DNA from: CBDFKU01 sp965248975
GTDB taxonomy: Bacteria > Chloroflexota > Dehalococcoidia > Lucifugimonadales > JAGWBF01
Reading direction: 5' to 3'
NCBI GenBank assembly: GCA_965248975.1
Contig: CBDFKU010000012.1
Location: 62,001-126,000 of the forward strand
Length of the DNA: 64,000 nucleotides
Below are positions 59,550 through 64,000 of this stretch, piece after piece (the stretch's first letter is position 1; every line of letters starts with the position of its first letter). The notes under the pieces were generated by a model. The model did no database searches and was not told the origin of the DNA. It worked only from the letters and a program-made list of their open reading frames with translations. The position numbers were made by a program, and so were the translations under genes.

Positions 59550-60220
59550 CGGGGTTCCTGGCGCCCATCGCCGCCCTGGCCTGGAAGGACGTACTCCTGG
59601 AGATCAGGACCCGGGACGTGGTCATCTCGGTGCTGATGTTCGGGTTCCTCGTGGTCGTGGTGTTCAACTTCGCCTTAAACGTCACCCCTGAGCTGCTGGA
59701 AGACCTGGCCCCCGGAATGCTGTGGGTTGCCTTCGTCTTCGCCGGAGTGCTGGCGATGAACCGCTCCTTCGTCACCGAGAAGGAGCGGGGTAGCCTCGAT
59801 GGCCTCCTACTGACACCGGTGAGCAGGGACTCGATCTATCTGGGTAAGATGCTGGGCACCTTCCTCTTCATGATAGTCGTGGAGGTGCTGCTTCTACCGG
59901 TGTTCGCGGTTCTCTTCAACTTCTCTGCCTTCTCCCCCGGCCTGATCGCGGCGATCCTGCTGGCCACCCTGGGGTTCGCCACAGTGGGCACCCTGTTTTC
60001 CGCCATCGCCGTTCAGACCCGGTCCCGGGAAATCATGCTGCCTGTGCTGTTCCTGCCGGTGATCGTCCCCGTGATCATCGGGGCTGTGGAGGCCTCGTCG
60101 AAGTCCATCGGCGGTGGTGACGAAGTCAGCATCGCCAAGTGGCTGGGGCTCATTGCCGTCTTCGACGCGGTATATCTGGTGACGTGTCCCTGGCTGTTTG
60201 GAATAGTCGTGGAGGAGTAG
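59546..60220 (+). CDS. ccmB: Heme exporter permease CcmB
   Basis: 224 aa, six predicted helices; ALAWKDVLLEIRTRDVVISVLMFGFLVVVVFNF at the start, MNRSFVTEKERGSLDGLLLTPVSRDSIYLGK and FLPVIVPVIIGAVEASS are typical CcmB features. GTG 59546 overlaps the ccmA stop by four bases, giving translational coupling. Confidence 0.92.
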   Translation: MTGFLAPIAALAWKDVLLEIRTRDVVISVLMFGFLVVVVFNFALNVTPELLEDLAPGMLWVAFVFAGVLAMNRSFVTEKERGSLDGLLLTPVSRDSIYLGKMLGTFLFMIVVEVLLLPVFAVLFNFSAFSPGLIAAILLATLGFATVGTLFSAIAVQTRSREIMLPVLFLPVIVPVIIGAVEASSKSIGGGDEVSIAKWLGLIAVFDAVYLVTCPWLFGIVVEE

Positions 60221-60225
60221 CTGCA

Positions 60226-60987
60226 TTGGCCAGAACCGAGGGCGAAGGCGTGCTTGAGAGACGGGCCACGAGGTCGAAGGCGTCAGCGTGGTGGCTGAGG
60301 CCGGGGCTTCTCTTAGTGCTGACGGCGCTGATGGTCGCCGATCTCTACCTGATATTCATGTGGGCTCCCACCGCCACCTCCGAGCACAGGTTCAACCTGC
60401 AGCGCGTATTCTACTTCCATGTGCCCATAGCCTGGGTGGCCCTTCTTGGCTACTGCGTGGTGTTCGTGGGAAGCATCGGGTACCTGTGGAAGAGGGACGC
60501 CCGGTGGGATGCCCTGGCCCAGTCCGCGGCCGAGGTCGGGCTAATCTTCGCCACCCTGGTGCTGGTGACCGGCTCTATATGGGGCAAGGGCATCTGGGGC
60601 CAGTGGTGGACATGGGAACCGCGGCTCACCACCATGCTGATCCTCTGGCTTATCTACCTGACCTACATCATGATCCGCGGCTATGTGAGTAACCCCAGCC
60701 AAGGGGCCAGGTTCGCTGCAGTAGTGGGCATAGTGGGCTTCATCGACGTCCCCATCGTCTACTTCGCGGCCAACTGGTGGCGAGGTCTCCACCCGGAGGT
60801 GGTAACCGGGCCGTTGGCCGACACCGGCAGCCTCGATTCCTCCATGCGAGGTGTGCTGTATTTCTCCCTGCTTACCTTTGTAGTCCTGTTCGGCTTCCTC
60901 GTAAGAGAGAGGATGTCGTTAAGAGCGGCGGGAGAGGCCGTTAGACGCTTGAAGTACTCGATTCAAGGTGCCACGATTCGATCTTAG
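60226..60987 (+). CDS. ccmC: Heme handling protein CcmC
   Basis: 253 aa, six predicted helices with the tryptophan-rich heme motif WGQWWTWEPRLTTMLILWLIYLTYIM and flanking His residues in RVFYFHVPIAWVALL and near WWRGLHPEVV. CcmC passes heme to CcmE. TTG 60226 follows GGAGGAG at the end of ccmB. Confidence 0.94.
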   Translation: MARTEGEGVLERRATRSKASAWWLRPGLLLVLTALMVADLYLIFMWAPTATSEHRFNLQRVFYFHVPIAWVALLGYCVVFVGSIGYLWKRDARWDALAQSAAEVGLIFATLVLVTGSIWGKGIWGQWWTWEPRLTTMLILWLIYLTYIMIRGYVSNPSQGARFAAVVGIVGFIDVPIVYFAANWWRGLHPEVVTGPLADTGSLDSSMRGVLYFSLLTFVVLFGFLVRERMSLRAAGEAVRRLKYSIQGATIRS

Positions 60988-60998
60988 GTGGTGAGCTG

Positions 60999-61181
60999 AT
61001 GCCCTCGGAGAACCTGCCCTATCTTTTCGCGGCCTACGCAGTCACCTGGGTGGCCTTCTTTGCTTACGTTTTCTTTGTCTCCAGGAGGCAGCGCGAGCTG
61101 GAGAAGGAGATAGAAGAGTTGAGGCAGGAGCTATCCCTCAGACACGGTGAGGGAGAGCCCTACCCCAGCGGCGACGATTGA
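60999..61181 (+). CDS. ccmD: CcmD-like small membrane protein
   Basis: 60 aa: one helix (LPYLFAAYAVTWVAFFAYVFFV) followed by a charged coiled coil (RRQRELEKEIEELRQEL). Size, position between ccmC and ccmE, and topology match CcmD, which helps release holo-CcmE. GGTGAGCTG precedes ATG 60999. Confidence 0.8.
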   Translation: MPSENLPYLFAAYAVTWVAFFAYVFFVSRRQRELEKEIEELRQELSLRHGEGEPYPSGDD

Positions 61182-61250
61182 AGTCGCCGCCGCGAGGTGC
61201 TATAGTTGGCGTGACTCGCAATCCCGAGTGATTGGGGCACACATCCAACG

Positions 61251-61760
61251 GTGCCAGGCCGTCGTAAACCCAACCAGAAACCGTTAGAGAAGAGGATGAG
61301 AGAAGGTCAACCCGAAATTCCCGATAGTCCACCGGCCGGCGGTGCCAGTATCTTCAACAACAAGACCCGGTTGCTGATCGTCGGCCTGGTTGTCGTTCTC
61401 GCCCTGGGATATCTGATCTATGCAGCCTTCCCCGGGAACACCCTCTACTACCTGACGGTTGATGAGTTCCTTTCCGACGAGGGCAACCTGGACGGCAGGA
61501 GCTTCAGGGTTGTTGGCACCCTGGTTCCCGGTACCTTGGAGTGGGTGCAGAGTGAGGAACCCCAGGCGAACTTCGTGCTGGCCTACCACGGCCAGGAGCT
61601 TGGAGCCACTTACCATGGGGCAGTCCTGCCTGACTTGTTCGACAATCCCCATTCGGAGATTGTGCTGGAAGGGTACTATGGCCAGGGGGACGTGTTCCAC
61701 GCGGATACGGTAATCGTGAAGTGCCCTTCGAAGTACCAGGCTCGCGTAGAGGATGCCTGA
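61251..61760 (+). CDS. ccmE: Heme chaperone CcmE, CxxxY type
   Basis: 169 aa. N-terminal anchor (RLLIVGLVVVLALGYLIYAAF), OB-fold: YYLTVDEFLSDEGNLDGRSFRVVGTLVPGTLEW, NFVLAYHGQELGATYHGAVLPDLFDNPHSEIVLEGYYGQGDVF. The heme site usually has HxxxY; here the sequence is IVKCPSKYQ, that is CxxxY, as described for the variant group in some sulfate reducers and archaea, where heme attaches through Cys. GTG 61251 taken; ATG 61296 with AGAAGAGG upstream is an alternative. ccmF and ccmH are not in the window. Confidence 0.92.
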   Translation: MPGRRKPNQKPLEKRMREGQPEIPDSPPAGGASIFNNKTRLLIVGLVVVLALGYLIYAAFPGNTLYYLTVDEFLSDEGNLDGRSFRVVGTLVPGTLEWVQSEEPQANFVLAYHGQELGATYHGAVLPDLFDNPHSEIVLEGYYGQGDVFHADTVIVKCPSKYQARVEDA

Positions 61761-61863
61761 AGCGTTCCCGGGGCGCTTGGAGCGGCTGGTGTGAAGACCA
61801 GGTCGAGATCTTGGAGCGGGTCTTCCCGTCACGGGCTGGTGGAGGGAATACCGGAAGTCCCGC

Positions 61864-62154
61864 CTAGCTCCCCATTCCCTCTTTTTCTTCTCCCCGGCGA
61901 ATCTCCGCCATGATGGACTGTTTGAGAGTCGGCGCAGACGTGGTGCCGGTGAGGCCGGTCAGCATGGACACCGTCGAGGCTAGGCCATCCAGGAAGCTCT
62001 TGCAGAGTCCACAGTTGGATATGTGGGCCCGAAAGCGATCGAGCCGAGATGGCAAAAGACCGCCGTCCAAGTACTCGGAAGAGAGTTTTCGCACCTGGGC
62101 ACAGTCCAGGTCACCCTTCCCAAGGAACTTCGTTATCCTGCTCAAGCTGAACAC
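61864..62154 (-). CDS. zf-HC2 anti-sigma factor-like protein
   Basis: About 96 aa from GTG 62154 (GGAGAAGAGGA upstream): LDCAQVRKLSSEYLDGGLLPSRLDRFRAHISNCGLCKSFL holds the Cys...HxxxCxxC zinc site of the anti-sigma zf-HC2 family. No membrane helix, so it is a soluble type. The frame opens at 62310, but that would overlap the divergent sigma gene. It is divergent from the damaged ECF sigma gene at 62297 rather than cotranscribed with it. Confidence 0.8.
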   Translation of the reverse strand: MFSLSRITKFLGKGDLDCAQVRKLSSEYLDGGLLPSRLDRFRAHISNCGLCKSFLDGLASTVSMLTGLTGTTSAPTLKQSIMAEIRRGEEKEGMGS

Positions 62155-62173
62155 TTCCTCTTCTCCAGGGGAT

Positions 62174-62202
62174 ATTCTAAGCGAACTCCGCCGGGAGAGC
62201 AA
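62174..62202 (-). promoter_or_regulatory. Promoter of the anti-sigma-like gene
   Basis: On the minus strand: TTGCTC (62197-62202), 17-base spacer, TAGAAT (62174-62179), about 20 bases before the GTG start. Confidence 0.5.
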
Positions 62203-62296
62203 TATCTTTTCTTTACTTCTAAATGGGTCTGTACCCCTGCGTACCCTTGGATGCGGCTGTCGCTGGGACGGTGCATCCGGGAAGTCTGGATAGGCC

Positions 62297-62824
62297 ATGA
62301 ACGACCACACCTTGGAGGATTTCGAGAGGATCGTCGAGGAGCATGGCGACCTGGTGTACAGGGTGGCCTAACGCATACTGGGTAACCAGGCGGATGCGGA
62401 AGACGCCACCCAGGAGGCCTTTGTCTCGGCTTACAGGAACTTCCACAGGTTTCGGGGGGACTCGTCGGTGAGCACCTGGCTTTATCGCATCGCCGCCAAC
62501 GCCAGCCTGATGAAGCTGAGGAAGGACAGGCGCAGGGACCAGCTGACCCAAACGGGCTACGACGACACCCAGCTTGTGAGTTGGACGGAGGGGCCCGAGA
62601 GCGCCGCCCTCAACAGCGAGCTCAGGGAGCATCTAGAGCGGGGACTAGGCATGCTTGCCCCTCAGCTGCGGGCGGTAGTGGTGCTGCGGGACGTGCAAGG
62701 CCTGTCCAACGAGGAAGCCGCCGACGTCCTGGAGACCACCATACCTTCCCTGAAATCCAAGCTGCACCGTGGCAGGGTCCTGCTGAGGAAGCACCTGGAG
62801 GAATACGTAAAGCAGCGGCGGTAG
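62297..62824 (+). pseudogene. ECF sigma factor gene with in-frame TAA
   Basis: Read from ATG 62297: MNDHTLEDFERIVEEHGDLV, YRVA, then TAA (62369-62371) where family members have Tyr, then RILGNQADAEDATQEAFVSAYRNFHRF (region 2), STWLYRIAANASLMKLRKDRR and region 4 LSNEEAADVLETTIPSLKSKLHRGRVLLRKHL. Everything except the single stop is intact. TAC to TAA by one base would explain it; either a null allele or a read error. Later in-frame starts (GTG 62468) would lack region 2.1-2.2. A zf-HC2 gene lies divergently upstream. Confidence 0.8.
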
Positions 62825-62862
62825 ATTCTCAGCCCTAGCCGTTCGGTCTGTCTTGCATAAGC

Positions 62863-62890
62863 AAAGGGCACCGCATTCGCGGTGCCCTTT
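62863..62890. terminator. Bidirectional terminator between sigma gene and korB
   Basis: Twelve-base-pair stem AAAGGGCACCGC (62863-62874) / GCGGTGCCCTTT (62879-62890) with ATTC loop; the A and T runs at its base suit termination in both directions. Confidence 0.88.
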
Positions 62891-62911
62891 GACGTTCATG
62901 GTCTAGGTCCG

Positions 62912-63778
62912 CTAGAACTGGAAGGAGTCCAGAAGCTCCTGGACTGTCCGAACAGGGGCCTTCTCCTGCATCTGCTCGTGCCTTTTATCGAAGGGAGAGC
63001 GGGCGGCATCCTTGTAGATCACCCCGATGGGCAACCCGCCGGTCTGGATGACGTCGTAGGCGGCCCTGCGGTCCGAGGGGTCATGGTCTGCGGGTATCTC
63101 CCACATGGAGGGCTCGATCCCCTTCTTGGGGTTGCCTTTGATGATCTCGAAGGTATCGTTGTATGTGGTGCAGGGCGACTGCACGTGGACGATGGCGAAG
63201 CCCGGATGATCCATACCCTGGCTTATCAGCTTGGCCAGAACCTTGGGCTGGCTGGAGAAACCCGAGGCGATGAAGGAGATTCCCAGCGTAAGATACAGCT
63301 CCAGGGGATTCACGGCGTCCTCTATCTTGCCGTATGGAGTCGAACTGGTGGTCTCGCCATACGCCGTGGTGGGTGAGCTCTGTCCCTTGGTCAGCCCGTA
63401 GACGCCGTTGTCCATGATAACGGCGCACACGTTCAGGTTCCGCGACGCCTGGGGTCCGATGTGTTCCCCCCCGATGCTCAAGAAGTCCCCGTCGCCGGCG
63501 ACCACGACCACGTTCAACTCGGGCCTGGCCATCTTCACGCCCATGGCTATGGGTAGGGTCCTGCCGTGAATACCGTGGAAGCCGTAGGGCTGGGGACCTT
63601 CCAGCAGGTGGACCAGGTTGCCGGAGCAGCCGATGCCTGCCACCACGACGTTGTTCTCCATTGGCAGGTCCGTCTGCTTGATGCGGTCGGCCACCGCGAA
63701 CTCCAGGGAGCGCCGCACGCCGAAGTCGCCGCACCCGGGGCACCACTTGAAGTCGTATTCGGGGTTCTTGTCGCTCAT
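62912..63778 (-). CDS. korB: 2-oxoacid:ferredoxin oxidoreductase, beta subunit
   Basis: 288 aa TPP-binding subunit: FKWCPGCGDFGVRRSLEFAVAD (CPGCG), GIGCSGNLVHLL, HGIHGRTLPIAMGVKMARPEL, TPP motif VVVAGDGDFLSIGGEH through the NGVYGLTKGQSSPTT segment. With KorA it oxidatively decarboxylates 2-oxoglutarate (or runs reductively) with ferredoxin. Its ATG overlaps the korA stop (ATGA). Confidence 0.93.
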   Translation of the reverse strand: MSDKNPEYDFKWCPGCGDFGVRRSLEFAVADRIKQTDLPMENNVVVAGIGCSGNLVHLLEGPQPYGFHGIHGRTLPIAMGVKMARPELNVVVVAGDGDFLSIGGEHIGPQASRNLNVCAVIMDNGVYGLTKGQSSPTTAYGETTSSTPYGKIEDAVNPLELYLTLGISFIASGFSSQPKVLAKLISQGMDHPGFAIVHVQSPCTTYNDTFEIIKGNPKKGIEPSMWEIPADHDPSDRRAAYDVIQTGGLPIGVIYKDAARSPFDKRHEQMQEKAPVRTVQELLDSFQF

Positions 63779-64000
63779 GCTTTTACCATCCCCTCGGAAC
63801 GGGATTTCAGCTTTTCCGTGATCTCTTTCACCAGGTTTTTGACCTTGAAAGGTAGTCCGGTGTATTGGGTAATTGATTCGGCCCGGACGCCAAGGGAGCG
63901 GAGGATGCTGGAGAACTGTCCCTGGTAGTTCAGCTCCGGAACGATAACCAGTTCCTTCTGCTTCAGCTCCTCCAGCAGCTTGGGCGGCAGGGGATGGAGC
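63775..64000 (-). CDS. korA: 2-oxoacid:ferredoxin oxidoreductase, alpha subunit, 3' end
   Basis: Only the last 74 codons are inside the window: LHPLPPKLLEELKQKELVIV, PELNYQGQFSSILRSLGVRA, ITQYTGLPFKVKNLVKEI. The E-x-N-x-x-GQ pattern and the VHPLP-like start are typical of the KorA C-terminal domain. The gene continues beyond the right edge. Overlap with korB (ATGA) shows coupling. Confidence 0.9.
   Translation of the reverse strand, partial: LHPLPPKLLEELKQKELVIVPELNYQGQFSSILRSLGVRAESITQYTGLPFKVKNLVKEITEKLKSRSEGMVKA

Overview
The window is a GC-rich bacterial chromosome segment. Its gene content suggests a Chloroflexota bacterium, most likely of the Dehalococcoidia/SAR202 type. This is an inference from a full aerobic caa3 cytochrome oxidase operon with c-type domains fused to two subunits, Thr/Pro-rich lipoprotein linkers, an F420/FMN PPOX protein, an HspR-controlled dnaK operon, KorAB and frequent GTG/TTG starts. 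There are no rRNA genes, CRISPR arrays or insertion sequences. One tRNA (Val, GAC) is present.

Layout. 1-5.0 kb: the 5' part of rsmH (minus), the tldD-pmbA protease pair, and a sigZ-DUF2703 two-gene unit. 5.2-11 kb: a frameshifted small membrane protein, a gene of unknown function, a lipoprotein cytochrome c, a double-cupredoxin lipoprotein, a flavodoxin-like protein, a PPOX protein and an M42-type peptidase preceded by a 14-bp tandem repeat. 11-18 kb: ligA, a 681-aa orphan protein, pth and a secreted HExxH metalloprotease. 18-19 kb: a thioredoxin-like gene and, upstream of it, a short glutaredoxin-like gene whose active-site cysteine codon is TGA. That TGA is followed at the right distance by a hairpin fitting the bacterial SECIS model, so the gene is a candidate selenoprotein that ordinary ORF calling misses. 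19-24.4 kb: a TreT-like glycosyltransferase, an HpcH/HpaI aldolase, an epimerase, a metalloprotease-like protein and an SDR. 24.6-33.5 kb: ctaA-ctaB-ctaC-ctaD-ctaE-ctaF/cytochrome c-ctaG-small membrane protein-sco. 33.5-38.5 kb (minus): SRPBCC protein, two plsY copies (one frameshifted), thrS, infC (ATA start), rpmI, rplT. 38.6-40.9 kb: an atypical alpha/beta hydrolase, a DinB-like protein, a dockerin-bearing remnant and tRNA-Val. 40.9-49.7 kb (minus): rpoB-rpoC, with a long repeat tail on RpoB. 49.7-54.4 kb: CMD protein, MBL-fold hydrolase, Mut7-C protein, acuC-type deacetylase, broken alkC, methyltransferase. 54.4-58.7 kb: hspR-grpE-dnaK (minus), a divergent zinc-ribbon gene sharing a palindromic promoter, and a molybdopterin oxidoreductase. 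58.8-61.8 kb: ccmABCDE cytochrome c maturation genes, with CcmE of the CxxxY type. 61.8-64 kb: zf-HC2 anti-sigma protein, an ECF sigma gene with an in-frame TAA, and korBA.

The genes fit together around aerobic respiration: heme A synthesis (CtaA/B), copper delivery (CtaG, Sco), the oxidase, c-type heme maturation (Ccm), and small blue-copper and c-type lipoproteins that could carry electrons to it. Canonical TTGACA-N17-TATAAT promoters occur at 38593 and 57799.

Caution: several genes carry single-base frameshifts or nonsense codons (about 5430, 6622, 37735, 53181, 53278 and 62369). Some may be sequencing or assembly errors, and this also bears on the TGA in the redoxin gene, where the error hypothesis must be excluded.
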